From: Pseudomonadota bacterium | GTDB taxonomy: Bacteria; Desulfobacterota; Desulfarculia; Desulfarculales; Desulfarculaceae | NCBI GenBank assembly: GCA_018819925.1 | Contig: JAHJPG010000091.1 | Coordinates: 1-64,000 of the forward strand | Direction of reading: 5' to 3' | Length of the DNA: 64,000 nt | In this document: positions 25,859-34,879 of the stretch, in pieces | How positions within the stretch are numbered: position 1 is the stretch's first letter | How the letters are laid out: each line of letters begins with the position of its first letter | Notes under the pieces: model-generated | What the model was told of the DNA's origin: nothing | The model's database searches: none | Seen by the model: the letters and a program-made list of their open reading frames with translations, nothing else | Translations under genes and position numbers: made by a program

Positions 25859-25917
25859 ATTACTACTATTTCAAAACTGAACGCCACTAAACAGAAACAA
25901 GTGAAACAGCCGTCCTG

Positions 25918-27147
25918 ATGAACAGAAAAACGCAAAATAAAGAGCAAAAACAAATTAAGGCACAGGGCACCGTCCGAGAGCGAATTCTGCAGTCCGCCTG
26001 CCGGGTAATCAACGAAAAAGGATACTCCGGGGCGAGCGTGCGAGACATCGCGGCAGAGGCCGGCTTGACCGAGCCAACTATATACTTGCATTTTAAGGGA
26101 AAAGAGGAAGTTCTATTCTCCATCGTGGAACAGCAGGTTGAGGATTCCCTGGTTTTCATGCGGGAGCACATGGCCGGCATTTCCGGCGCTCACCAGAAAC
26201 TGCGCAAACTAATTTGGGCCCACCTGCGCTACAACGACCTCCATCAGGATTATTTGAAATTAGTGCTTCTTGATTGTCGTTCAAATTATAGTTTTTATAA
26301 ATCAGATGCATATAAGGTAATTCGCCGCTATTCGGGCATTGTTCTGTCCATCATCCAGGAAGGCATCGACGAGGGGGTTTACCCCCTGGAGCTCAACGCT
26401 CGCCTGATGCGCGACATTGTATTGGGCGTCTTGGACTTCGAAGCCTATACCGTGTTGATTACCAAAGAAATTCCCGATGCCACCCAGGATCACGAAGCCA
26501 TCATGGCCCTGCTGGACAACTTACTGCTGGGCTGGGCGAGCGAAACCAACGACAGCGCTAATAAAAGCAAAAGGATTCTGCAGGCGGCGATCAAGGCTTT
26601 TGCCAAGAAGGGCTATGCCGGAGCGACCATTTCCGACATCGCCAAGGCGGCCAAGGTTTCCGACGGCACGGTTTATGAGCACTTCAAAAACAAGGAAGAC
26701 CTTCTGCTTTCCATCCCCGAGGAGTATTTCCAGAGCCACCTGGACCGCCTGGAGCAGAGCTTCAACATCACCGACAACTCCCGCAAACTCAGGAGATTCA
26801 TCCAGTACCATTTCCGGCTCTACCTTGATGACTACGATTTTTTGCTGGTTTACCTGCTTTTGATACAACTCAATCGCACCTTCTATAAAACCCGCGCCTA
26901 CACGGCGCTTAAAAGCTACATGGCGGTGTTTGAGAAACTGGTCGAGGACGGGATCAAGGACGGCTCTTTTGTCGCCGAGTGCAACGTGCGGGTTTACCGG
27001 AACATGTTTTTCGGCGCCTTCACCCACATGACGCTGCGTTGGTTCGTGGTCGAATGCCGGGGCCAAGTCGACAAACTGAGCGAAATCAATCAAGCCACGA
27101 AATATTTCCTGGACATGATCACCCCCAAGGGGGAGCGGGAAGGCTAG
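25918..27147 (+). CDS. Tandem double TetR-family transcriptional regulator
   Basis: The product is 409 residues, about twice a normal TetR protein. It has two DNA-binding domains: residues about 20-67 (TVRERILQSACRVINEKG... TEPTIYLHFKGKEEVLF) and about 215-262 (KSKRILQAAIKAFAKKGYAG... SDGTVYEHFKNKEDLLL), each followed by its own roughly 140-residue ligand-binding helical domain with matching LRRFI/LRKLI-type helices and YNDLHQDYLKLVLL / YLDDYDFLLVYLLL. A single chain can therefore bind an operator as an intramolecular pseudo-dimer. It precedes livK by 94 bases and probably controls the catabolic cluster, likely sensing an acyl-CoA. Confidence 0.9.
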   Translation: MNRKTQNKEQKQIKAQGTVRERILQSACRVINEKGYSGASVRDIAAEAGLTEPTIYLHFKGKEEVLFSIVEQQVEDSLVFMREHMAGISGAHQKLRKLIWAHLRYNDLHQDYLKLVLLDCRSNYSFYKSDAYKVIRRYSGIVLSIIQEGIDEGVYPLELNARLMRDIVLGVLDFEAYTVLITKEIPDATQDHEAIMALLDNLLLGWASETNDSANKSKRILQAAIKAFAKKGYAGATISDIAKAAKVSDGTVYEHFKNKEDLLLSIPEEYFQSHLDRLEQSFNITDNSRKLRRFIQYHFRLYLDDYDFLLVYLLLIQLNRTFYKTRAYTALKSYMAVFEKLVEDGIKDGSFVAECNVRVYRNMFFGAFTHMTLRWFVVECRGQVDKLSEINQATKYFLDMITPKGEREG

Positions 27148-27241
27148 TCAGCCGGCAAAGGCAGGGGGCCGGACGGGTCACTCGCGCCCTCGCGGCCGTA
27201 ACCCGTTAAAAAACCATCAAGACCTAAGAGGGAGGGACGAA

Positions 27242-28618
27242 GTGGTGAAGACAACTCAACTGGCCGTTAGACGGGGAAAACGGCAAATCGTTCGTGGGGT
27301 GCTGCTGGTATTAAGTCTATTGCTGTGCCTGGCCACGTCCCAGATCGCCTCCGCGGAGGAAAACTTCATCAAGATAGGCGTGTGCGGTCCCATGAAGTTC
27401 CCCGCTGGCGAACACATGTGGATCGGCGCGGAACTGGCAGCCGAGGAGATCAACTCCGACGGTGGAGTGCTCATCAACGGCAAGGCTTACAAAGTCAAGC
27501 TTTTCAAGGCCGACTCCAACGAGTATCTGAGCATCACCGATGCGGTAACCGCCTTGGATCGCTTGCTCAGCGTGGACAAGGTCGACTTTGTAATCGGTGG
27601 CGCCCGCTCCGAGGCCATCCTGGCCCAAATGAGCGTGATGGCCGACAACAAAAAAGTCTACATCATGTCCGGCGGCGGCAGCCCCAGGCTGACCATGCAG
27701 GTGGCCAAGGACTACGACAAATACAAGTATTTCTTCCGCACCACCACTCCCCATGTGGGATTCCAGATCAAGGCCCTCAGCGCGGCCCTGGACACGGTGG
27801 CCAAAAAAATCAGGAACGATTTGGGCATTGCCAAGCCCAAGGTGGCCCTGGTCATGGAAAAGATCGTGGCGGTGGATGCCATGATAAAGGTGGCCAAGGC
27901 GGTGTTGCCCAAGATGGACATGGAAATCGTGGGCACATGGCGGCCCTCGCCCACGGCCAACGACTTGACCGCGGAACTTAGCGCCGTCAAGTCCTCCGGC
28001 GCCCAGATCATATTCACCTGCTTCACCGGGCCGGTGGGCGTGGTTTTCGGCAAGCAGTGGGGTGAACTGGAAGTCCCGGCCGCCGCGGTTGGCGTCAACG
28101 TGGAGGCGCAGCTCAAAAAATACTGGAAGGCCACAGAGGGATATTGCCAGTACGAGATGATCCTCAACCCGGTGGTGCGGGCTAAAGTCACCGGAAAAAC
28201 TCTCCCCGCCTTTGACAAGTACACGCAAAAGACAGGCGACTATCCCCTCTACACCGGCATGGGCGCATGGGACGCCGTGTACCTGCTCACCCAAGCCGCT
28301 AAAAAGGCCCGCAGCCTAAACAGCGACGCGGTGGTCAAGGCCCTTGAAGAGACGGACTACCTGGGTGTGGCCGGCCGCATGCAGTACTACCCCAAGGGTC
28401 ATCCCCTTACCCACGACCTGAAGTTCGGCGCCATGCACTCCACCCTGTTCTGCCAGCAGTGGATCAAGGGGGCGCTGGTGACGGTGTGGCCCGATGGCAA
28501 GGCGCCGCATGCCTCCATCAAGGCCGGCCCGGGCTGGGAGGCGGTGAAGTTCGATGGCACCGTCGATTACGTCCTGCCGCCGGTGGTGGTCAAATACTGG
28601 AAGGACAAAAAGAAGTAA
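27242..28618 (+). CDS. livK: Periplasmic binding protein of a Liv-type ABC importer
   Basis: The product is 458 residues. The signal peptide is GVLLVLSLLLCLATSQIASA (about 19-38), and mature protein begins EENFIKIGVCGPMKFPAGEHM. This is a type I periplasmic-binding fold as in LivK/amide-binding proteins: AAEEINSDGGVLINGK near 66, VDFVIGGARSEAILAQMSVMADNK near 113, YPLYTGMGAWDAVYLLTQAAKKA near 335. The start is GTG 27242 behind GAGGGAGGGA. It is larger than LivK of E. coli (about 370). As the first catabolic gene it probably captures the organic acid later activated by the ligases, though Liv-type systems also take amino acids or urea. Confidence 0.88.
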   Translation: MVKTTQLAVRRGKRQIVRGVLLVLSLLLCLATSQIASAEENFIKIGVCGPMKFPAGEHMWIGAELAAEEINSDGGVLINGKAYKVKLFKADSNEYLSITDAVTALDRLLSVDKVDFVIGGARSEAILAQMSVMADNKKVYIMSGGGSPRLTMQVAKDYDKYKYFFRTTTPHVGFQIKALSAALDTVAKKIRNDLGIAKPKVALVMEKIVAVDAMIKVAKAVLPKMDMEIVGTWRPSPTANDLTAELSAVKSSGAQIIFTCFTGPVGVVFGKQWGELEVPAAAVGVNVEAQLKKYWKATEGYCQYEMILNPVVRAKVTGKTLPAFDKYTQKTGDYPLYTGMGAWDAVYLLTQAAKKARSLNSDAVVKALEETDYLGVAGRMQYYPKGHPLTHDLKFGAMHSTLFCQQWIKGALVTVWPDGKAPHASIKAGPGWEAVKFDGTVDYVLPPVVVKYWKDKKK

Positions 28619-28626
28619 GCGTAAAA

Positions 28627-28657
28627 AGCGGGGAGGCCTCCCTGTGGCCTCCCCGCT
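28627..28657 (+). terminator. Perfect 12-pair hairpin after livK
   Basis: AGCGGGGAGGCC (28627-28638) and GGCCTCCCCGCT (28646-28657) with a seven-base loop, 8 bases after the livK stop. No T-run follows, so it is more likely a stability or partial-termination element that raises binding-protein levels. Confidence 0.65.
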
Positions 28658-28829
28658 CATTTCCACAGCAACGGTTTTGGGAAAGATCGGACCGGGTGGA
28701 AGGCGGGAGCGCAAGGTCTATGAAAATCAACGATCTCCGAGCCGCAACAATGGAAACTGTGCAGCCTATCTCAACGTATCAGGTTGCAGAGCAACTGGCT
28801 CCCCTTCTGACGCTATAGAGGCCTAACCA

Positions 28830-29708
28830 GTGGAAACTTTGACCAATTTGGTGATTCACGGCCTTTTGTACGGCGGCATGTGCGCCATCCTGGCCGTGGG
28901 GTTCGCGCTTATCTTCGGGGTGGCCAAGATCGTAAACATGGCTCACACCGCCTTTTACATGGTCGCCTCTTTCATCATCTTCATAGGAGTCAGCCGTGTA
29001 GGGCTGCCGGTGTGGCTGGCGTCGTTAGTTTCGATCCTGCTCACCTGCCTACTTTCGGTCATCTGCTACAAGCTCTTTTTCGAACGGGTGAAACACCACG
29101 AGACTGCGGTGATGATCATCTCCGTGGCCCTGGCCATGCTCTTTCAAGAGATTTTCCTGCTGATATTCGGCGGCCACTACCACGGAATCCCCGCCCTGGT
29201 GAAGGGCTTCATGGACCTCGGGGTGGTGCGCATCTCCTATAAGAACCTCTTCGCCCTGGGCTTTAGCCTCATCACCCTGCTTGGCCTTTGGCTCCTGCTC
29301 TCCAAGACCCGCCTGGGCATTGCCATCCGCAGCGTGGCCCAGGACCGGGAGGTGGCCAACCTGGTGGGCATAAACATCAACCACATCTACATGATAACCA
29401 TGGGCATCTCGGCTGGGCTGGCTGCGGTGGCCGGAGCCATCGTGGCCCCCATCTTCATGGTGCATCCTCTCATGTGGATGCAGCCCCTGGTCATGGTCCT
29501 GGCCGCAGTGGTCCTTGGCGGCCTCGGGAGCATCAAGGGCGCGGTGATCGCCGCCTTGATCCTGGGCTTCGCCGAGAGTTTGGTCATTTTCCTCATACCC
29601 GACGGCAGTTTCCTGCGAGGCGCCGTATCCCTGGCGGTGATGGTGGTTGTGTTGGTCATCAGGCCGGAGGGCCTCTATGGCGTGGTCTTCGAGGAGGAGA
29701 GGCTCTAA
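28830..29708 (+). CDS. livH: Liv-type ABC importer permease 1
   Basis: The product is 292 residues with about eight hydrophobic helices. The LivH opening GLLYGGMCAILAVGFALIFGVAKIVNMAH is diagnostic, RLGIAIRSVAQDREVANLVGININ near 160 is the cytoplasmic EAA-like coupling loop, and MVLAAVVLGGLGSIKGAVIAALILG near 222 is the conserved LivH C-terminal helix pair. The start is GTG 28830 behind AGAGG. Its stop overlaps the livM start by one base. Confidence 0.9.
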   Translation: METLTNLVIHGLLYGGMCAILAVGFALIFGVAKIVNMAHTAFYMVASFIIFIGVSRVGLPVWLASLVSILLTCLLSVICYKLFFERVKHHETAVMIISVALAMLFQEIFLLIFGGHYHGIPALVKGFMDLGVVRISYKNLFALGFSLITLLGLWLLLSKTRLGIAIRSVAQDREVANLVGININHIYMITMGISAGLAAVAGAIVAPIFMVHPLMWMQPLVMVLAAVVLGGLGSIKGAVIAALILGFAESLVIFLIPDGSFLRGAVSLAVMVVVLVIRPEGLYGVVFEEERL

Positions 29709-30787
29709 TGGGTCACTACCTGAGAATTTGCTATCATGTGATAAAGACCGAAGTCCTGGAAGTCCCGGGACGCGTCATCGCAGCCATGTTCGTAATCGCC
29801 TTGCTGGCCATGCCTCTTTTCATCAGCCAGCCCTACGTGCTGCGCATCCTAACCCTGACAGCCATTTTTGCCATTTACGCCACCAGTTGGGACGTGCTGG
29901 CCGGCTTCACCGGGCAGGTGAACCTGGGCCACGCTCTGTTTTTCGGGGTGGCGGCTTACGCTGGCGCCAAGCTTAACCTCAGCATGGGTCTGCCCCCTTG
30001 GGCCACCATCCCCTTGGGTGGGGTGGTCGCCGTTGTGGTGGGGCTCATCGCGGCAATGCCCGCCCTGCGGCTAAGGGGTTTCTACCTTTCCCTGGTCACC
30101 ATGGCCCTGCCCATAATTCTGACCGGTGTCATTTACATCTTCCCGAGCTTCACCGGCGGCGAACTGGGGCTTTACGGCATCGACCGGCTGTCCAACTCGG
30201 TAGTTTTCAACTACTACCTAACCACGGTCATCATGCTGGTCTCGGTGTACATCATGTACAAATACACCGACAGCGAAAGCAAGCTGATCCGAACCGGCAT
30301 AATCCTCCACGCCATTCGCGAGGACGAGATAACCGCCCGGGCTTCGGGCATCAATTCCACACGATATAAAATAATGGCTTTCGCGGTCAGCGGATTTTTC
30401 GCGGGTATCGCCGGAGGCCTATACGGCCACTACATGAAGATAGTCGGCCCCTCCACCTTGGACCTGTTCTTTTCCTTTCAGGCCATTTTGTGGACCATCT
30501 TCGGAGGCATGACCACCATCTACGGCGCCGTGGCCGGCGTCTACATCCTATATCCTCTCGTGGAATTCATAAGGGTTCTGCCTCATGGCGAGGATGTAAG
30601 GTTCATCTTCTTCTCCGGAATTCTCATCTTGACCCTCCTTTTCATGCCTGAGGGCCTCACTACCTGGGTCAGAGACAAGATCGAAATAAAGTGCCCGCGC
30701 TGCAAGCTGGTGAACGTCGTCACCCGGCGCAACTGCCGCGCTTGCCGGGCCCCTTTACACCTGGAAAAGGACCAACTTGGTCAGTAG
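29708..30787 (+). CDS. livM: Liv-type ABC importer permease 2 with C-terminal zinc ribbon
   Basis: The product is 359 residues from ATG 29708 (TAATG overlap with livH). LivM signatures are YATSWDVLAGFTGQVNLGHA near 58, GRLRLRGFYLSLVTMALPI-type MPALRLRGFYLSLVTMAL near 118, IREDEITARASGINSTRYK near 205 (ATPase-coupling loop) and LPHGEDVRFIFFSGILILTLLFMPEGL near the membrane end. The unusual part is the tail: CPRCKLVNVVTRRNCRACRAP near residue 326 gives two CxxC pairs, a zinc-ribbon-like cytoplasmic extension not normal for LivM. Confidence 0.9.
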   Translation: MGHYLRICYHVIKTEVLEVPGRVIAAMFVIALLAMPLFISQPYVLRILTLTAIFAIYATSWDVLAGFTGQVNLGHALFFGVAAYAGAKLNLSMGLPPWATIPLGGVVAVVVGLIAAMPALRLRGFYLSLVTMALPIILTGVIYIFPSFTGGELGLYGIDRLSNSVVFNYYLTTVIMLVSVYIMYKYTDSESKLIRTGIILHAIREDEITARASGINSTRYKIMAFAVSGFFAGIAGGLYGHYMKIVGPSTLDLFFSFQAILWTIFGGMTTIYGAVAGVYILYPLVEFIRVLPHGEDVRFIFFSGILILTLLFMPEGLTTWVRDKIEIKCPRCKLVNVVTRRNCRACRAPLHLEKDQLGQ

Positions 30788-30802
30788 CTGAGGAGGCGAG
30801 CG

Positions 30803-32500
30803 ATGCCGTCCGTGTATGAACAAAAGCCCTGGTTGAAATTTTACCCCGCCGGGGTTGCGCCCGAGGTGGACATACCCGACAAGTCGATCAACGACCTCTT
30901 CGACGAGGTGGTGGAGAAATACAAGAAGCGGGTCGCCCTGATTTTCTACGGCACCAAGATCACCTACCAGGAGCTGGGGGACAAGGTCTTGCGCATGGCC
31001 ACGGCCCTGGCCTCCCTGGGGGTGAAAAAGGGCGACCGTGTGGCCCTGTTGCTGCTCAACGCGCCCGAGCACGTCATCGCCTTCTACGCGGTGCAGCGCC
31101 TGGGGGCGGTGGTCACGGCCATCAGCCCGGTGTACGTCTCCAGCGAGATGCGTCACCAGTTGGATGACAGTCAGGCCACCAGCCTTATCTGCCAGGATTT
31201 CCTCTACCCCACCGTGGAGAAATCAGGCTATCAGTTTGCCAACGTGATCCTCGCCAGCATCACCGACTCGCTGCCCAAACTCAAAAAGATGATGGGCACC
31301 ACCATCCTGCGGGGCGTGTACCAAAAGATGGCCGCTCCGCCCGCCGACATCTACAATCAGGAGCATTTTTACGGCTTCCATGAGTTGCTCCAGAACCACC
31401 CCCCCCAACCGCCCCGGGTGGAGCTGAACGTCGCCGAGGACATAGTAACCCTGCCCTACACCGGCGGCACCACCGGCCCTCCCAAGGGCGTGATGATCAC
31501 CCACCGCAACGCGGTGAGCAACCTCTATCAGTTCAAAAACTACCTGAACATGATCGAGGAAGGCAGCGAGGTGTGGATGGCTTATATGCCGTTCTACCAC
31601 GCGGCCGGCCAGGTCGTGGCCCTGATCTTCGGCGTTCTGATGGGATTCACCCTGGTGGTGATAACCACGCCGGACGTTGAGGAGATACTCAGCGCCATGG
31701 GCAAATACAAGGCCACCACCTTCTTTGGGGCCCCGACCATCTATGAAGTTCTCAAGGACGAAAAGAAGACCGACCGGGTCAACTGGCGAAAGCTCAAGCT
31801 GGTGCTCTCGGGGGCCGACGCCTTGCACGAGTACACGGCCAAGGATTGGAAGGTCCGCACCGGCACCGATATTTTCGAGGGCTACGGGCAGACCGAGTGC
31901 GTGGCCCTCACCCACGAAACCGCCGCCGGTCACGTGAAAATCGGCTCGGTGGGCCTGCCCATCTGCAACACCCAATCGGCCATCCTCGACCCCGAGGAGG
32001 ACCAGTACATGCCCGTGGGCGAAATAGGCGAGATAGTGGTCAGCGGACCTCAGATTTGCAAGGGCTACTGGCGCAACGAAGCCGCCACCAACGAGTGCAT
32101 TGCAGAGATCGGGGGCATCCGGTGGTGGCGCACCGGCGACCTGGGCCGCATGGACGAAAACGGCTTCTTCTACGTGTACGACCGCAAGCGCGACCTCATC
32201 AAATACAAGGGACTGAGGGTGTACGCCAGGGAGGTGGAGGAGGTGCTGCGCACCCACCCCAAAATCAAGGAGGTGGGGGTCATCGGCGTACCGGACCGCA
32301 AGGTCGGCGAGCAAGTAAAGGCTCTGGTGGTTCTTGAGTCCGACTCGCGGGGCAACCTGTCGGAAGCGGACATCATGAGCTACTGCGAGGACAAGCTGGC
32401 TTACTACAAGATCCCCCGCATAATCGAGTTCGTGGGGGAGGTGCCCCGCACCGACGTGGGCAAGGTCTCGCGCCGCGAGCTGCGGGAAGAGGAGAGCTAG
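30803..32500 (+). CDS. AMP-forming acyl-CoA synthetase 1 (FadD-like)
   Basis: The product is 565 residues. Adenylate-forming motifs in order are YTGGTTGPPKGVMITH near residue 218 (P-loop), GYGQTEC near 361, TGDLGRMDENGFFYVYDRKRDLIKYKG near 445 (hinge Asp-Arg-Lys), and the A10 lysine in PRTDVGKVSRREL near the end. It activates a carboxylic acid to its CoA ester. It interrupts the transporter genes (between livM and livG), linking uptake directly to activation. Substrate chain is not readable, but long or cyclic acids fit the family size. Confidence 0.9.
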   Translation: MPSVYEQKPWLKFYPAGVAPEVDIPDKSINDLFDEVVEKYKKRVALIFYGTKITYQELGDKVLRMATALASLGVKKGDRVALLLLNAPEHVIAFYAVQRLGAVVTAISPVYVSSEMRHQLDDSQATSLICQDFLYPTVEKSGYQFANVILASITDSLPKLKKMMGTTILRGVYQKMAAPPADIYNQEHFYGFHELLQNHPPQPPRVELNVAEDIVTLPYTGGTTGPPKGVMITHRNAVSNLYQFKNYLNMIEEGSEVWMAYMPFYHAAGQVVALIFGVLMGFTLVVITTPDVEEILSAMGKYKATTFFGAPTIYEVLKDEKKTDRVNWRKLKLVLSGADALHEYTAKDWKVRTGTDIFEGYGQTECVALTHETAAGHVKIGSVGLPICNTQSAILDPEEDQYMPVGEIGEIVVSGPQICKGYWRNEAATNECIAEIGGIRWWRTGDLGRMDENGFFYVYDRKRDLIKYKGLRVYAREVEEVLRTHPKIKEVGVIGVPDRKVGEQVKALVVLESDSRGNLSEADIMSYCEDKLAYYKIPRIIEFVGEVPRTDVGKVSRRELREEES

Positions 32501-32502
32501 CC

Positions 32503-33288
32503 TTGGAAGACGTCATCCTCGAAATCGAGGGCCTGAGCAAGAGCTTCGGCGGCCTCCAAGCGGTGAGCGATGTTTCCTTTAGCATCGGACGCAACGAGAT
32601 CGTCGGGCTCATCGGGCCAAACGGCGCGGGCAAGTCCACGACCATCCGGCTGATCAGCGGCATCCTCAAGCCCTCGTCGGGCACGGTGCGCTTCAAGGGC
32701 AAAAACATCACCGACAAGCCGGTGTGGGACATCGTGAACATGGGCCTGGCATCGACCTTCCAAGTGGTCAAGCCCTTCCGCCAACTCCCGGTGGCGGCCA
32801 ACGTCATGGTGGCTTGCCTCTGCCCCAGGGCCAAGAGGCACGGCGAGTGGGTGAAGACCGTGGAGCTCAGGGCGCGCGACGCCCTGGAGTTCGCGGGCAT
32901 AGCAGACCTGGCCTTGGAGCCGGCGTCGGTGCTTTCCCACGGCGATCTCAAGCGGCTGGAGTTGGCCCGGGCCATCGCCACCGAGCCCGAGCTGCTGCTG
33001 CTGGACGAGCCCTTCGGCGGCCTGAACCCGGCCGAAACCAGCATGATCGCCCGCTCCCTGAAACGGCTGCACAAGGGCGGCCGCTTCGGCCGCCTGCACA
33101 GCGAGGGCCCGGCAATGCTCATCGTGGAGCACAAGCTGGCCGACCTCATGCCGATCCTGGATCGGGTGGTGGTCATCAACTTCGGGCGAATCCTGGCCGT
33201 GGGCACGCCGGAGGAGATCGTCAACAACCCCGCGGTCATCGAGGCCTATTTGGGCAAGGAGGTTGGGAACCTTGTATCTGGAAGTTAG
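32503..33288 (+). CDS. livG: Liv-type ABC importer ATPase 1
   Basis: The product is 261 residues. Walker A GPNGAGKST near 39, Q-loop STFQVVKPF near 84, signature variant LSHGDLKRLELARA (LSHG instead of LSGG) near 147, Walker B LLLLDEPFGGLNPAE near 165, H-loop IVEHKLADL near 207. The RFGRLHSEGP insert before the H-loop is unusual. The start is TTG 32503, two bases after the ligase stop with GAGGAG upstream. It overlaps livF by 17 bases (26 if the earlier TTG is used). Confidence 0.9.
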   Translation: MEDVILEIEGLSKSFGGLQAVSDVSFSIGRNEIVGLIGPNGAGKSTTIRLISGILKPSSGTVRFKGKNITDKPVWDIVNMGLASTFQVVKPFRQLPVAANVMVACLCPRAKRHGEWVKTVELRARDALEFAGIADLALEPASVLSHGDLKRLELARAIATEPELLLLDEPFGGLNPAETSMIARSLKRLHKGGRFGRLHSEGPAMLIVEHKLADLMPILDRVVVINFGRILAVGTPEEIVNNPAVIEAYLGKEVGNLVSGS

Positions 33289-34021
33289 GAACCTGACCGT
33301 CCTCTATGACCGGGCGATGGTGCTCAACAACGTCAGCCTCAATGTGGAGAAGGGCGAAGCCGTGGGTCTGGTAGGGCCCAACGGAGCGGGCAAGAGCACC
33401 ATGATGCGCGCCATAACCGGCCTGGTGCAATGGGAGAAGGACTCCCTCAAGGGCACCACCAAGGGCAAGATCACCATCGAGGGCAGCGTGGTGTTCAACG
33501 GCGAGGAGCTCATAAACGTTCCCGCTCCCCGCATAGCTCAGCGGGGGCTCATCCTTTGCCCCGAGCGCGGCAGGCCCTTTAGGGAGATGACCGTCAAGGA
33601 AAACCTGGAGGCCGGCGCCTACTTGGTGAAAGACAAAAGGGTTATCAAGGATAGCCTGGACAAGGTCTACTACCTGTTCCCGCGCCTGAAGGAGCGCATA
33701 GACCAGGTTTCCGGCACCCTGTCAGGCGGCGAGAGGACCATGCTCTCCATTGGGCGGGCCCTTATGTCTCAGGCCAAGCTGCTGCTCATCGACGAGCCTT
33801 CCACGGGACTGGCGCCGTTGGTCAAGCAGGACCTGTTCACCCGCATCAAGGACGTGCATGGCCTGGGCATCACCATACTCTTGGTGGAGCAGGACATAAG
33901 CTTCGCTTTCGATCTGGCGCCGCGCAACTATGTTTTGTCCCAGGGCAAGATGATAACCCAAGGGTCCCCGGAAGAGCTTTTGGCCGACGAGAGCATCCGG
34001 CGAACCTACCCGGGGCTCTAG
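33272..34021 (+). CDS. livF: Liv-type ABC importer ATPase 2
   Basis: The product is 249 residues from TTG 33272. That codon is nine bases after AAGGAGG (33256-33262), whereas the alternative TTG at 33263 would touch the ribosome site. Walker A GPNGAGKSTMM near 38, RGLILCPERGRPFREMTVKENL near 89 (Q-loop region), signature LSGGERTMLSIGRAL near 147, Walker B LLLIDEPSTGLAP near 170, H-loop LLVEQDISFAF near 205. It completes the five-gene importer. Confidence 0.9.
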   Translation: MYLEVRNLTVLYDRAMVLNNVSLNVEKGEAVGLVGPNGAGKSTMMRAITGLVQWEKDSLKGTTKGKITIEGSVVFNGEELINVPAPRIAQRGLILCPERGRPFREMTVKENLEAGAYLVKDKRVIKDSLDKVYYLFPRLKERIDQVSGTLSGGERTMLSIGRALMSQAKLLLIDEPSTGLAPLVKQDLFTRIKDVHGLGITILLVEQDISFAFDLAPRNYVLSQGKMITQGSPEELLADESIRRTYPGL

Positions 34022-34023
34022 TC

Positions 34024-34797
34024 ATGGGACAGCCAAGCATAAGCCGCGGGCCCGTGTTTGAGGATCTGCAAGAAAAGGTGGTGGTGGTCACCGGCGCGGC
34101 CCGGGGCATAGGCCGCCGGGTGGCCGAAGCCTTTGGCGCGGCGGGAAGCAAGGTGCTGGCCGCGGACCTGTCCGAGGAGGTGCTAGGCCTGACCGGGCCC
34201 GACCCCGGCCCTGGCCGGTGGATCAACCAGCGCTGCGATGTGTCCGACCAGGAATCGGTGGCCGCCATGGTGGAGCGTTGTCTGCTGGACCTGGGGCCGC
34301 CGGATGTCCTGCTGAATATCGCCGCGATCAGCCAACCGCGCCAGGTCATGGACATGTCCTTGAAGCATTGGCAGCGCACCATCGAGACCAACCTGAACTC
34401 GGTATTTATTTGCACCAAAGCGTTTCTCCCCCACATGGTTCAACGGCAGGCGGGCAGCGTCATCAGTTTTTCCTCCCTGGTGGCGGCCACCGGCGGCCAC
34501 ACCAGCGCGCATTACGCCGCGGCCAAGGCGGGAGTGGAGGGCTTCACCCGCAGCCTGGCCCTGGAGGTGGGCGGCTATGGGGTCAGGGTAAACACGGTGG
34601 CGCCGGGCATGGTGGAAACCATGATGCTGGCGCTGATGCCGGGGCCGCAGCAAGAGCGTCTCGTCGCCAGGACTCCCCTGCGCCGTTGCGGGCGGCCGGA
34701 CGACTTTGTCGGCGTGTGCATGCTGCTGGCTTCCGATGCGGGCAGCTACATCACCGGCCAGACGATTCACGTAAACGGCGGCCTGTACATGAACTGA
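34024..34797 (+). CDS. Short-chain dehydrogenase/reductase
   Basis: The product is 257 residues, a classical SDR. Cofactor motif VTGAARGIGRR near 25, acidic residue AADLSEE near 49 favouring NAD, NIAAIS (N-x-A-x region) near 96, catalytic Ser in ISFSSLVAA near 147, Tyr-x3-Lys as HYAAAKAGVEGF near 161, and a C-terminal SDR end SYITGQTIHVNGGLYMN. It would oxidise a 3-hydroxyacyl-CoA (or ring hydroxyl) in the pathway. It begins two bases after livF and is followed by the first acyl-CoA dehydrogenase. Confidence 0.88.
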   Translation: MGQPSISRGPVFEDLQEKVVVVTGAARGIGRRVAEAFGAAGSKVLAADLSEEVLGLTGPDPGPGRWINQRCDVSDQESVAAMVERCLLDLGPPDVLLNIAAISQPRQVMDMSLKHWQRTIETNLNSVFICTKAFLPHMVQRQAGSVISFSSLVAATGGHTSAHYAAAKAGVEGFTRSLALEVGGYGVRVNTVAPGMVETMMLALMPGPQQERLVARTPLRRCGRPDDFVGVCMLLASDAGSYITGQTIHVNGGLYMN

Positions 34798-34879
34798 CAC
34801 TCTTGGGCCCGCGGGGAGACGCGCCCCTTGGCGGCGCAAAACTTAAAAGGCACAAGCAACTTTCCAAGAGAGAGAAGGC

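Larger units (their letters stand above)
25026..25917. other. Divergent regulatory region between the hydrolase/TRAP operon and the tetR gene
   Basis: Nearly 900 bases, AT-rich from about 25540 on. It holds the minus-strand -24/-12 promoter at 25109-25125, two inverted repeats with 6-7-6 layout (25727-25745 and 25840-25858) and a sigma-70-type promoter overlapping the second. Short frames in this stretch look random. No gene is supported. Confidence 0.6.

Noticed and set aside
28720-28818. A 32-codon frame between livK and livH
   Set aside because: Short, with no convincing ribosome site or family. Could be a leader peptide, but nothing supports it beyond an open frame.
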